64,000 nt of DNA from Candidatus Paceibacterota bacterium (GTDB taxonomy: Bacteria; Verrucomicrobiota; Verrucomicrobiia; Limisphaerales; UBA8199): assembly GCA_035452965.1 (NCBI GenBank), contig DAOTCE010000005.1, positions 111,523-175,522 of the forward strand, read 5' to 3'. This document shows, one piece after another, positions 36,301 to 43,542 of this stretch (its first letter is position 1; each line of letters begins with the position of its first letter). The position numbers and the translations under genes are program-made. The notes beneath the pieces were generated by a model. It made no database searches. It was not told the origin of the DNA and worked only from the letters and a program-made list of their open reading frames with translations.

Positions 36301-37656
36301 CAGCCAGGCGCGCTCCCGGCGCCTCATCTTGGGGAAGAACAAAAAGGGCACCAGCGCCAGGAATACATAGACCCAGTTGAATTCGTCCACGATGCCCTGA
36401 CCCATGCTGGCCAACTGCGCGGCGAAGACCAGGGGCTGATGGAAAACGTCGCTTGGATTGGCTCTTTCGTACTGGCCTCGCGAGAAGGCGTGGATGAAGC
36501 CCTCCACTGTTCGCGGGTAACCCCATTGCATGGGCGGGTTGGTCATGCCTGCCAGCGGCATGTAGAAGTAGAACGCGGCTCCGAGCAGCCAGGCGACGCC
36601 GCAGAGAATGACCACCCACCACTCCCGTCCCAGCTTGCGCGTCAGCCAGGCCAGCCACAAGAACACCGCCAGCAGCGCCAAGGCGAGGGCTACTCCTATT
36701 GCCTGACCGCCCAGCGCGCCCGCGGCCGCCATCAAACACCCCGCAAGCAGCAGGTCGCGGCCGAGCTCAAGCCTGCGCTCGCGCGCCGTTGTGCCGGCGC
36801 CGGCGCTGGTGAGGTAAGTAAACCACAAATAGGCCAGGATGGAGCAGATCCCGACGGCATTGAAGATGGTGAACACCGCGGGGTTGTGCTCGAGGCCAGT
36901 CAGAATGTGTCGCTTGGTCAAAAGCAGACCGCACAAATAGACAATGCTGTTGCCCAGGAAGAAACTTCGGCCCAAGCGGAAGTCGGCAGCCGCTACGGTG
37001 ATCTCGATGCCAATAGCGGCGACGATCAAGGTCTGATGGTTGGTAAAACAAAGGCCGTGGAAGAAGAGGGCGTAGTACAGGTAACGCCGTTGGTGGGGCG
37101 CGTAGATCCAGCGCAGCAGACAGACCAGGACGACCATCAGCGACGCGACGCTGAAGGCATAGACTTCCACGATTACCGACTGGCTCCACATGAAGCCGTT
37201 GTAGCCGATCAGCATGCCGGCCACGAAGCCCGAGACCATGCAGATCGCGTTCTCCCAACGCCCCGCCATCGCCTTGAGTTCCTCGATGCCTTCCACCAGG
37301 AGACTGCCGCCCCGCGACACCAGCAGGCCGAGCAGCCCCGCAGCGAGAGCGCCGCCGGTGGCTTCGGCCAGCGCCACGCGCCAGGCGATATTCTTGAACG
37401 GTAATAACACCGTCCACAGCCAGGTGTAGAGCGTCCAGAAAGGATAGCCGGGGGGGTGGGGAATCCCGGCGTAATACGACCCCGTGGCCAGTTCGCCCGA
37501 ATCCTCGAGCGTCAACTCGGGAGCCAGCGTCAGGTAATATCCAATCCAGACCCCGGCAAAAGTGATCAGGCAAGTTAGCCAATCAATGCGGCGGAAGAGT
37601 GGCGGTGGGGTGGCTGGACTCCCGGAGGCCGCAGATAGTGATGTGGAGGCGCTCAA
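33325..37656 (-). CDS. DUF2723 (GT117-type) membrane glycosyltransferase-like protein with C-terminal TPRs
   Basis: 1443 aa. The N-terminal membrane half contains the DUF2723 hallmark LTLEDSGELATGSYYAGIPHPPGYPFW near residues 48-74 and about a dozen hydrophobic segments. A long soluble region follows, including FCPTYMIFCESFIPHA and RDVYIITQNALADSTY. The last ~250 residues hold TPR-like helices (AFRQAVAFCPYSPEAVFHYV, FNLAAAYLQAHQPDRTAEVL). The family belongs to the GT-C fold and is linked in Bacteroidota to protein or lipid glycosylation; substrate unknown here. The TTG start overlaps the stop of the preceding small membrane gene as TTGA, so the two are translationally coupled. Confidence 0.88.
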   Translation of the reverse strand: MSASTSLSAASGSPATPPPLFRRIDWLTCLITFAGVWIGYYLTLAPELTLEDSGELATGSYYAGIPHPPGYPFWTLYTWLWTVLLPFKNIAWRVALAEATGGALAAGLLGLLVSRGGSLLVEGIEELKAMAGRWENAICMVSGFVAGMLIGYNGFMWSQSVIVEVYAFSVASLMVVLVCLLRWIYAPHQRRYLYYALFFHGLCFTNHQTLIVAAIGIEITVAAADFRLGRSFFLGNSIVYLCGLLLTKRHILTGLEHNPAVFTIFNAVGICSILAYLWFTYLTSAGAGTTARERRLELGRDLLLAGCLMAAAGALGGQAIGVALALALLAVFLWLAWLTRKLGREWWVVILCGVAWLLGAAFYFYMPLAGMTNPPMQWGYPRTVEGFIHAFSRGQYERANPSDVFHQPLVFAAQLASMGQGIVDEFNWVYVFLALVPFLFFPKMRRRERAWLIGLASIYLCLGVLLLILLNPSPDRAARELNRTFFTASHTLVALFVGYGLTLVAAFMATHYQQFRRWALTGGGVAVALAIYSLAELTENTYFGEGSSIGLAALLSLVGSTFTNKDQYGLPVYAGLILIGLALAYLVAVLLYRQRAPLGITLAVFALMPLYPILTHWSDNEQRNHWFGYWFGHDMFTPPFKSAEGKPLYPEMTRDAVLFGGTDPGRFCPTYMIFCESFIPHACQPKQDQNFDRRDVYIITQNALADSTYQCYIRAQYNRSTQIDPPFFQELLRPAEERKQNYRTNWLARTVAPLDRFFSDLGARVEKHRRVYTSWFGDKDFINLSTLASKLRPKPQQDPLSKYLYDNLSPKTQRLLATPGGEASLRSSLAQDLNRLLERELNVREVLDAQQREKTSVEQQIADGSKSENLHRRLDQLRAAIAELSRSGPLFEPDRFKDVALSKYLTDFIKENPQSWTRIRLNRLLLEAAYPKEIARSMGGIYPDREIYIPTPEDSDRCYTDYLSDAARRLELDQLEPGEGVKRVGDKVQVSGQVSIMSINALLAKVIFDRNPKHEFFVEESLPLKWMYRHLMPYGIIMKINRQPLRELSEEIVRRDHEFWAQYSQRLIGNWITYDTSVEEIAAFVEKVYLRRNLRGFKGDRKFLRDDQAQKSFSKLRSAIAGVYAWRINDPENQDPTVRQRMIKEADFAFRQAVAFCPYSPEAVFHYVNLLLGQQRVDDALLIAMTCQKLDPYNQQVADVVKNLKEISKRQAVVNPKQLTLEQLEQAANENPTNFQAAFNLAAAYLQAHQPDRTAEVLDRVLNHPHAETDAFRALLQAYASFGNTNGLRRTVTRLEAQVRASPTDFAAAIGLAEGYQRLEMPDAAVQALDRVLEHPKATANAVLEAAQHYATLTNYPKLETALDRLTVLSPDKPEVWYDSAAFKAIMGKPQQAIPALRHALELSDRRLKQDPKALDLRTKVMEDPRLASLRQLPEFKRVIEPR

Positions 37657-38027
37657 GGTCGGCAGTCAACATTCCGCAGCCAGGCACCGGCTTTCTTGCT
37701 TCGTGAGAAGGCGTTGGCGGGCAGGTTGTTCCGTTCGGCCTGGACGCCGCCGGGCAGGTAGGCCGCGGCGCTTTGGTTGCTTAGGATCATCGCAACCATG
37801 GGCCCGGGGCTGGCCGAACCAGATAGAGTCGGCCCGTAGCGCTGGTTGAACACCACGCACAACAGCATCAGTCCCGCCGTTGCCGGCGCCAGCCAGCTGA
37901 ACCGGAATGGAAGCAGCGCCTCATCAGCCGCGGGGCCGGCCGCAAACAGCCGCCGCTCAAGCCCCGCTGAGGGGGGGCGCGGCGTCCACGAGAACAATCG
38001 TGTCTCCAATTCGTCCATCTCGTTCAT
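37653..38027 (-). CDS. Small single-pass membrane protein, putative anti-sigma factor
   Basis: 124 aa, one membrane segment at about residues 45-60 (LAPATAGLMLLCVVF), with an N-terminal cytoplasmic part and a Ser/Ala-rich exported part. No known domain is recognised. Its ATG at 38027 has AGGAG six bases upstream and lies inside the ECF sigma gene in another frame, giving a 71-bp overlap. Its stop overlaps the GT117 gene by four bases. Position directly after an ECF sigma gene plus one membrane span suggests an anti-sigma role; this is inference and no zinc-binding anti-sigma motif is present. Confidence 0.65.
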   Translation of the reverse strand: MNEMDELETRLFSWTPRPPSAGLERRLFAAGPAADEALLPFRFSWLAPATAGLMLLCVVFNQRYGPTLSGSASPGPMVAMILSNQSAAAYLPGGVQAERNNLPANAFSRSKKAGAWLRNVDCRP

Positions 38028-38508
38028 CAAGTGCTCCTTTCAAATGCTGTCTCAACTTCTGCAGGCCATAGCGGTAGCGGCCTGCCGCTGTATTGGGCGA
38101 GATCTCCAGCAGCTCGCCGATCTCTTCAAAGGTGTGCGCGTGCCAAACCTTCAGGACGATGACTTCCCGCTGTTCCTGTGGCAGCATGGACAGCCCTCGC
38201 ATCGCTGCCCGTTCGGCCAGGCTATCCCCAGGTGACCGCTCGAACCAGCGGCGCGACTCCAGCTCGCGTGTCAGCCGCCGCCATAGTCCGCGCCGGTAGT
38301 TCATGGCCCGGTTGCGGAAACTCCGCACGCAATAGCGCTCCGGCAACTCAGGCGCCTGCGAGCGTTGCATCAAGGCGACGAAGGTCTCCTGCAGGACATC
38401 CTCGGCCTCTCCATGTGAAAGGCCCAGCGCCCGTCCGTACAGAATAAGCTCGGACGCTTTCGCGCGATATAACGTTTCGCACCACCCGGCTGGTTCAGCG
38501 ACGCTCAC
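37957..38508 (-). CDS. ECF-family RNA polymerase sigma factor
   Basis: 183 aa. Region 2 includes LSHGEAEDVLQETFVALMQ and YCVRSFRNRAMNYRRGL. Region 4 includes MLPQEQREVIVLKVWHAHTFEEIGELLEISPNTAAGRYRYGLQKLR (positions ~109-155). The last ~25 residues are an extension overlapping the next gene. The GTG start follows ggggtga at a suitable distance. The gene heads a three-gene set with the small membrane protein and the GT117 protein, so it may control its own envelope operon. The signal is unknown. Confidence 0.9.
   Translation of the reverse strand: MSVAEPAGWCETLYRAKASELILYGRALGLSHGEAEDVLQETFVALMQRSQAPELPERYCVRSFRNRAMNYRRGLWRRLTRELESRRWFERSPGDSLAERAAMRGLSMLPQEQREVIVLKVWHAHTFEEIGELLEISPNTAAGRYRYGLQKLRQHLKGALDERDGRIGDTIVLVDAAPPLSGA
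38034..38038 (-). promoter_or_regulatory. Ribosome-binding site inside the ECF sigma gene
   Basis: AGGAG on the minus strand, six bases before the ATG at 38027. It sits within the 3' coding part of the sigma gene and supports the overlapping start of the small membrane protein. Confidence 0.75.
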
Positions 38509-38771
38509 AAGTTCACCCCAATAGACAATAAGAATCCAAAATCTGTATAAATTTCTTTAGGACGCGAAAGCTATGCGGCGCGGGGGAATGTGGAAAGCCA
38601 GGAATCAACGGCTTCTTTTGGCTCTTCGCGGACTTCCGGAGGATCCCGATGGCGATTCGTCGCTTCGCAATCCCAATCTTACCTCCGGTACCCCCGCCGG
38701 ACAGGCGACAACGCCGTTGCGGCGGCTGCGCACCCAGGCGTTGGCTTGTGGATGGTTTGTTAGTGCCGTGG

Positions 38772-38825
38772 TGCTACGGTGTGTATCCCATGGGGAGCGC
38801 TCCCCATGGGATACACACCGTAGCA
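38772..38825 (+). repeat. Perfect 54-bp palindrome
   Basis: Bases 38772-38798 are the exact reverse complement of 38799-38825. The core is tcccatggggagcgctcc and the outer arms read gctacggtgtgtatccc. As single strand it would form a very stable cruciform or hairpin. It shares the segment ccccatgggatacacac with the imperfect inverted repeat at 14635-14674. No T-tract follows, so it is not a canonical terminator. Confidence 0.95.
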
Positions 38826-38901
38826 GCAGCGTGCCGCCACCGTAACCCCAAGCCCAGGGTGCCGGGGTCAGCGGGGACTGGAAAAGGCAGGTCGGCAGCA
38901 T

Positions 38902-38924
38902 CACTGTCCAAAAAATGGACAGTG
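38902..38924 (+). repeat. A-rich-loop hairpin, copy B
   Basis: cactgtcc pairs with ggacagtg around the loop aaaaaat. It lies 76 bases after the 54-bp palindrome; the copy upstream of the NIPSNAP gene lies 71 bases after its own inverted repeat, in the same orientation. Confidence 0.9.
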
Positions 38925-39026
38925 CACGGGCCAGGAATTGGGAGGGCCCATCCAATTCCGGCTGGGGAGCAGTATTACCATTTAATTGCCCTAGACCGTA
39001 AGAGGATTTCTCCTGACAATCCAAGC

Positions 39027-40313
39027 ATGATCTCGCGAGTCAGGTCCGAGCAGCTGTTTGCCGAGGCGCTGAAGTATATGCCCGGTGGGGTGAACTCGCC
39101 AGTGCGGGCGTTTCGGGCGGTGAGCGGCCAGCCGTTCTTCGTCAACCGGGCCAAGAGGGCGCGAGTGTGGGACGTGGACGGTAACGAATACTTGGATTAC
39201 GTCGGCACCTGGGGGCCGGCGATCCTCGGACACTCGCATCCCAGGATTATCGTTGCGGTGCGGGCGGCGGCGCTGGACGGGACGAGCTTCGGGATACCGA
39301 ACCCATTCGAGGTGCAGTTGGCAAAGATGATCTGCGCGTGGGTGCCGAGCGTGCGGAAGGTGCGGATGTGCAATTCCGGAACCGAAGCTTGCATGTCAGC
39401 CATCCGCCTGGCTCGTGGGTTTACCCAACGGGATAAGATCATCAAGTTTGACGGGTGCTATCATGGGCACGCGGATTCGCTATTGGTGAAGGCCGGGTCG
39501 GGCGCGCTCACATTCGGCAATCCCGACAGCGCCGGGGTGCCAGCGTCCTTCACGCAGCACACGATTGTGCTGCCGTTTAATGACCCTGAGGCGGTCAAGG
39601 CGGCGTTTGCGGCTAATAAAGGGCAGGTGGCGGGGATCATCGTGGAGCCCGTGCCGGGCAACGCCGGATTATATCTGCCGAAGCCGGGCTATTTGGAGTT
39701 TCTACGCGACGTCACGGCAGCGAACAGCGCGCTGCTAATTTTCGACGAGGTGATGACAGGCTTTCGGCTGGCCAGGGGTGGCGCGCAAGAGCGCTTCGGC
39801 ATCACGCCGGACCTAAGCTGCTTCGGGAAGGTGATCGGGGGCGGCCTGCCGGTGGGGGCGTTCGGCGGGCGCGCTGAGATCATGGACTGCCTCGCGCCGA
39901 TGGGGCCGGTGTATCAGGCGGGAACGTTGAGCGGGAACCCGCTGGCAATGGCGGCGGGCATCGCGGCGCTGGAAGAGCTGGCCGCGAGCGACGCCTACAC
40001 AAAGCTGGAACAGCTCGGCTCCGCGCTCGAAGCCGGAATGGGCGAAGCTGCGAAATCCGCCGGCGTGCCAGTGCATTTCAGCCGCTGCGGCTCCATGTTC
40101 TGCGGCTACTTCGCGAGCGAGCCGGTACATAACGTCGCCGAAGCAATGAAGAGCGACCGGGCGCGCTTCGCGAAGTACTTTCACGGAATGCTGGCGGAGG
40201 GAATCTACCTGGCGCCGTCGCAGTTCGAGGCGGGCTTCCTCTCGACGGCGCACACCGCGGCGGACATCGAGCGAACGGTGGCCGCGGCGGCCCGGGTGAT
40301 GAAGACGCTTTAG
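39027..40313 (+). CDS. hemL: Glutamate-1-semialdehyde 2,1-aminomutase
   Basis: 428 aa. Converts glutamate-1-semialdehyde to 5-aminolevulinate with PLP, in the C5 pathway of tetrapyrrole synthesis. The N-terminal MPGGVNSPVRAF, CNSGTEACMSAIRLARG, FDGCYHGHADSLLVKAGSG, FDEVMTGFRLARGGAQ and PLP-binding Lys268 in CFGKVIGGGLPVGAFGG are all intact. ATG at 39027 gives the canonical N-terminus; the open frame extends upstream through the palindrome but is not coding. It leads the run hemL-ruvX-truA-trmL. Confidence 0.96.
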   Translation: MISRVRSEQLFAEALKYMPGGVNSPVRAFRAVSGQPFFVNRAKRARVWDVDGNEYLDYVGTWGPAILGHSHPRIIVAVRAAALDGTSFGIPNPFEVQLAKMICAWVPSVRKVRMCNSGTEACMSAIRLARGFTQRDKIIKFDGCYHGHADSLLVKAGSGALTFGNPDSAGVPASFTQHTIVLPFNDPEAVKAAFAANKGQVAGIIVEPVPGNAGLYLPKPGYLEFLRDVTAANSALLIFDEVMTGFRLARGGAQERFGITPDLSCFGKVIGGGLPVGAFGGRAEIMDCLAPMGPVYQAGTLSGNPLAMAAGIAALEELAASDAYTKLEQLGSALEAGMGEAAKSAGVPVHFSRCGSMFCGYFASEPVHNVAEAMKSDRARFAKYFHGMLAEGIYLAPSQFEAGFLSTAHTAADIERTVAAAARVMKTL

Positions 40314-40344
40314 CTTACGTATCGGCTCAGACTACATTGAACAC

Positions 40345-40758
40345 ATGCGCATCCTTGCGATTGACCACGGCAGCCGGCGTATCGGCATCGCCGTCAGCGA
40401 CGAGCTGAAGATGATTGCCCAGCCGCTGGAGTTTATCCCCGCGGAGCCGTTTGCCGGTTTTCTGGGGCGGCTCCAGGAGTTGCTGCGGGAAAAGGAGGTG
40501 GAGCTGATCCTCGTCGGCCTGCCGCGCAACATGGACGGCAGCTTCGGGCCGGCCGCGCAGAAGGTGCAAGAGTTTGTCGCCGCTCTAAAGGGCAGCGTCA
40601 CTGTGCCGATCAAGACGTGGGATGAGCGGCTGACTTCGGTCCAGGCTAACCGCATCCTGATCCAGGGCAACGTGCGGCGCGACAAGCGCAAGGAGAAGGT
40701 GGACAAGATGGCCGCGGCGATCCTGCTGCAAAGTTACCTGGATGGCCGGGCCGCCTGA
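40345..40758 (+). CDS. ruvX: Putative pre-16S rRNA nuclease / Holliday junction resolvase YqgF
   Basis: 137 aa, RNase H-like fold. Starts MRILAIDHGSRRIGIAVSDE, with catalytic Asp7 and the GxxRxGxAxSD signature. LILVGLPRNMDGSFGP and the late motif TWDERLTSVQANRIL, then KEKVDKMAAAILLQSYLD, complete the family pattern. Known for maturation of the 16S rRNA 5' end. 31 bp after hemL and 6 bp before truA, so probably cotranscribed. Confidence 0.95.
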   Translation: MRILAIDHGSRRIGIAVSDELKMIAQPLEFIPAEPFAGFLGRLQELLREKEVELILVGLPRNMDGSFGPAAQKVQEFVAALKGSVTVPIKTWDERLTSVQANRILIQGNVRRDKRKEKVDKMAAAILLQSYLDGRAA

Positions 40759-40764
40759 CCGTTT

Positions 40765-41610
40765 GTGGATACGCTGAAGTTCAAGCTGACCATTGCCTAC
40801 GACGGCACCGCCTACGCAGGTTGGCAGGTGCAGAAGATCGGCACGGGGGTGCAGGAGAAGATTGAGGCGGCGCTGGCCCGGCTGTTTCCAAGCCGCCCGC
40901 GCGTGCACAGTTCCAGCCGCACCGATACGGGAGTGCATGCACTGGGCATGGTGGCGCATTTCGAGGCTCCGCGCGCGGAGTGCCGGATGTCCCCGCGCAA
41001 GCTGGCGTTGGCGCTCAATGCCTGGCTGCCCGAAGATATTCGCGTGGTTGTCGCGGCCCGCTCGCGGCGCGGCTTTCACGCGCGCTTCGACGCGTCGGGC
41101 AAGCAGTATCGCTACTTTGTGTGGAACCACCCGGCGATGAATCCCCTCCTGCGACATACGGCTTGGCACGTGCCCCGTCCCCTCAACTTGCGGGCGATCC
41201 GAGCCGCGGCGGCGGTGTTTGTGGGCCGCCACGACTTTCAGTCTTTCGCCGCAAATCCTGGTTACAAGAAGGCCTCCACCGTCCGCACCCTGACGCGGTG
41301 CGAACTCAAACGGCAGGGGCAGCGCCTGACCATTGTCATCGAGGGCGACGGATTTCTTTACAAAATGTGCCGCGGCATCGTCGGAACGCTGGTGCAAGCG
41401 GGATTGGGCAAATTCGCGGCGGATGAGGTGCGCCGGATGCTTGCCAGGCGGGATCGGCGGGTGGCGGGCATGACCGCACCGGCGCATGGGCTGGTGCTTT
41501 GGAAGGTGTTGTATCGGAAAGGACAGGGGAGAGGGGCGGCCGGCAAGTCCAGGGCACCGGGCTCCGAACAAGCAGGTGGCCAGAGCCTCGTTGGGTCGGC
41601 TGCCACTTGA
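40765..41610 (+). CDS. truA: tRNA pseudouridine(38-40) synthase
   Basis: 281 aa from a GTG start six bases after ruvX. The catalytic Asp54 sits in SSRTDTGVHALGM. Family blocks AYDGTAYAGWQVQ, GFHARFDASGKQYRYFVWN, HDFQSFAANPG and DGFLYKMCRGIVGTLVQAG are present. The last ~30 residues (KGQGRGAAGKSRAPGSEQ and on) are a low-complexity tail beyond the usual end. Modifies uridines in the tRNA anticodon stem-loop. Confidence 0.95.
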   Translation: MDTLKFKLTIAYDGTAYAGWQVQKIGTGVQEKIEAALARLFPSRPRVHSSSRTDTGVHALGMVAHFEAPRAECRMSPRKLALALNAWLPEDIRVVVAARSRRGFHARFDASGKQYRYFVWNHPAMNPLLRHTAWHVPRPLNLRAIRAAAAVFVGRHDFQSFAANPGYKKASTVRTLTRCELKRQGQRLTIVIEGDGFLYKMCRGIVGTLVQAGLGKFAADEVRRMLARRDRRVAGMTAPAHGLVLWKVLYRKGQGRGAAGKSRAPGSEQAGGQSLVGSAAT

Positions 41611-41613
41611 TCC

Positions 41614-42078
41614 ATGCAGATCGTTCTGCTCGAACCGGAAATCCCGCCTAACACGGGCAATGTGGCGCGGCTGTGCGCGGCCACCAGAAGCGCGCTGCAT
41701 CTGATCGAGCCGTTCGGATTCAAGCTGGACGACGCGCAACTTCGGCGCGCCGGCATGGATTACTGGCGGCAAGTCCAGTGGCGGCGATGGCAGAGCTGGG
41801 CGGCCTTTCAACAGACACTACCACAGGGGGCGCGGCTGTGGTTTATTGAGTCAGACGGGCCGCGGCTCTACACGGAAGCCAGCTTCGCGTCGGATGACTA
41901 CCTCGTCTTCGGTCGGGAGACCGCCGGTCTGCCGAAGAGACTCCTGCAGGAAAACCTCAGCGGCTGGTTGCGCATTCCCATGTTTCACACCCAGGCCCGG
42001 TCGCTGAACCTCTCCAATTGCGTGGCGCTGGTGTTGTTTGAGGCCTTGCGCCAGCAGGGATTCAAGGGTGAGGTCTGA
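41614..42078 (+). CDS. trmL: tRNA (cytidine/uridine-34-2'-O)-methyltransferase
   Basis: 154 aa SPOUT methyltransferase. MQIVLLEPEIPPNTGNVARL and the knot motifs FGRETAGLPKRLL, IPMFHTQARSLNLSN and VALVLFEALRQ match TrmL. It 2'-O-methylates the wobble base of certain leucyl tRNAs. Three bases after truA; probable end of the hemL-ruvX-truA-trmL run. Convergent with the PTS IIA gene. Confidence 0.94.
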   Translation: MQIVLLEPEIPPNTGNVARLCAATRSALHLIEPFGFKLDDAQLRRAGMDYWRQVQWRRWQSWAAFQQTLPQGARLWFIESDGPRLYTEASFASDDYLVFGRETAGLPKRLLQENLSGWLRIPMFHTQARSLNLSNCVALVLFEALRQQGFKGEV

Positions 42079-42098
42079 CTGGGGCTCAGGCTGCCTCC

Positions 42099-42584
42099 TC
42101 AGAGCTTCGCTTCAGCATCCCGGATCAGCGCCATCACTTGTTCTGGCTGGTCGGCAGCTAACAGGGCTTGCCGCAGTCTGGCATCGCGAAGCAGGCGGGT
42201 AAGGCGGGCTAGGATTGTCAGGTGCTGGGTGACCGTGGGGGCGACCAGCAAGAAGAACAGCCGCGCGGGAACGCTGTCAATGGCGTCGTAGGGGATACCC
42301 CGCGGGTGCCGGCCAAAGGCCACCATCGGCTGATCCGTCAGGCCTACCAGCGCGTTGCGCGCGTGGGGGAGGGCGATACCATCGCCTATGCCGGTACTGT
42401 GCAGTTGCTCGCGCTCGCGGAGGGCGCGCAACAGTGTCTGGCGGGCCTCGGGCCGTTTGGCGAGCTGCGGAATCTGGTCCACCAACTCGCTGAGCACGGA
42501 GTCACGGTCCGGACTTTGCAGGTCCAGGTTAATGGTGGCCGGCGACAGCAAATTGCTAAGGACGACCGAATTGGGACTTGTCAT
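42099..42584 (-). CDS. PTS EIIA (fructose/Ntr-type) domain protein
   Basis: 161 aa single EIIA-2 domain. The phosphorylatable His is His74 in GDGIALPHARN; supporting motifs are LREREQLHSTGIG and RLFFLLVAPTVTQHLTIL. No membrane EIIBC or HPr gene is nearby, so a regulatory PtsN-like role is more likely than sugar transport. Cytoplasmic. Starts with ATG; 105 bp separate it from the next upstream minus-strand gene. Confidence 0.88.
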   Translation of the reverse strand: MTSPNSVVLSNLLSPATINLDLQSPDRDSVLSELVDQIPQLAKRPEARQTLLRALREREQLHSTGIGDGIALPHARNALVGLTDQPMVAFGRHPRGIPYDAIDSVPARLFFLLVAPTVTQHLTILARLTRLLRDARLRQALLAADQPEQVMALIRDAEAKL

Positions 42585-42689
42585 AAGCGGCCAATATTAC
42601 GTCGGCCAGTGCGGAAACAGAAGCAAATGTTCGCTCGCACTGCGGTGGTGACGCGTTGACCGCGGTCGGTTGAGAGGGTCCGGGCTTGT

Positions 42690-43385
42690 TTATGGGCCGG
42701 TGACGATGCGGAGATTGCCCGGTGGCGCCGGTCGGGAGACGGCGGGCGCTTGCGGTTTGTCAAGCGCGTCATACAGGGTCCAGGCTTTGGCGATGTCGCC
42801 GCTTTCCAGAGCGTCGAGCGCCGCGGTTTTGACCTGCTGTCCCTCGAGCGGCGGGCGGTATCGGCCCCACTCGCTTTGCAGGAACCTGTAGTCCACTACA
42901 GCGGTGCGAAGCTCGTGCGCGAGTTGCGCTGCGCGTGGCTGTGGGTTGTCGGAAAGACTCCGCGCCACCTCGGCAATGACACCTGCGGGCACTTCGAACT
43001 TGCCGGCCAGGATCTCTGTTTCCCGGGCGGAGAGCTGAGGGAAACGAGTGATGTCAGTCTTAACGGTGCCGCCTACCTCAAGTGTGGTTTCGCTCGTCAC
43101 GGTGATGGGGGCCAGTTGTGCCTGGCGGGCAAATGCCTGGTAACGCCGCATCTGGTGGCCTTGAGGCTCATTGGAGTGTGTCCGGACTTGTGCCGGTTCG
43201 CCATTCGATTGGTCAGTAGGGAGAGCCTCGGCTGCTCGGGCAGCTGGCGGGCTGCAGAGCAGAAATGTGCACACCATAGGACTGCAAAAAGCCGCCAGGG
43301 CCAGGGGAATGTCTCGGCTCATATTGAGTTTAGCGGCTCCTCGCCGCCTCGAGATGACTGCTTGGTTCGATTTCGGTATCTTCAT
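42690..43385 (-). CDS. Exported protein of unknown function
   Basis: 231 aa from the ATG at 43385, which has aaagg five bases upstream; a later ATG at 43322 would give a shorter, more typical signal peptide. The hydrophobic stretch IPLALAAFCSPMVCTFLLC followed by ARAAEA indicates export. The mature part is polar, with helix-rich segments (LSARETEILAGKFEVPAGVIAEVARSL). No conserved catalytic motif or known family is recognised. It ends in Pro-rich sequence. Downstream, by 157 bp, of the Sel1-repeat gene on the same strand. Confidence 0.6.
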   Translation of the reverse strand: MKIPKSNQAVISRRRGAAKLNMSRDIPLALAAFCSPMVCTFLLCSPPAARAAEALPTDQSNGEPAQVRTHSNEPQGHQMRRYQAFARQAQLAPITVTSETTLEVGGTVKTDITRFPQLSARETEILAGKFEVPAGVIAEVARSLSDNPQPRAAQLAHELRTAVVDYRFLQSEWGRYRPPLEGQQVKTAALDALESGDIAKAWTLYDALDKPQAPAVSRPAPPGNLRIVTGP

Positions 43386-43542
43386 GTCTGCCTTTGGGGG
43401 CCAGTCGCGCACCGAAAGGCCGCGATTAACCGTGCCCAACCCGCGCTCTTACAGTGTCGAACCATCCGCTGGGACCGTCAATCCGCAGTAGTGCGGACGC
43501 GGGTGTCGGGTTGTTTCCCGCAGGTCGAAAGGGAGGCGAAGT

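Larger units (their letters stand above)
38509..39026 (+). other. 518-bp intergenic region between divergent sigma and hemL genes
   Basis: No supported gene; the open frame leading into hemL lacks coding character before the ATG at 39027. It holds a perfect 54-bp palindrome (38772-38825) and a hairpin (38902-38924), a pair also seen upstream of the NIPSNAP gene. The AT-rich stretch at 38518-38570 probably contains the sigma-gene promoter, but I cannot assign hexamers. Confidence 0.7.

Noticed and set aside
38772..38825. The 54-bp palindrome as an intrinsic terminator of the sigma operon or hemL
   Set aside because: No T-tract on either side, and neighbouring genes diverge from this region rather than end in it.
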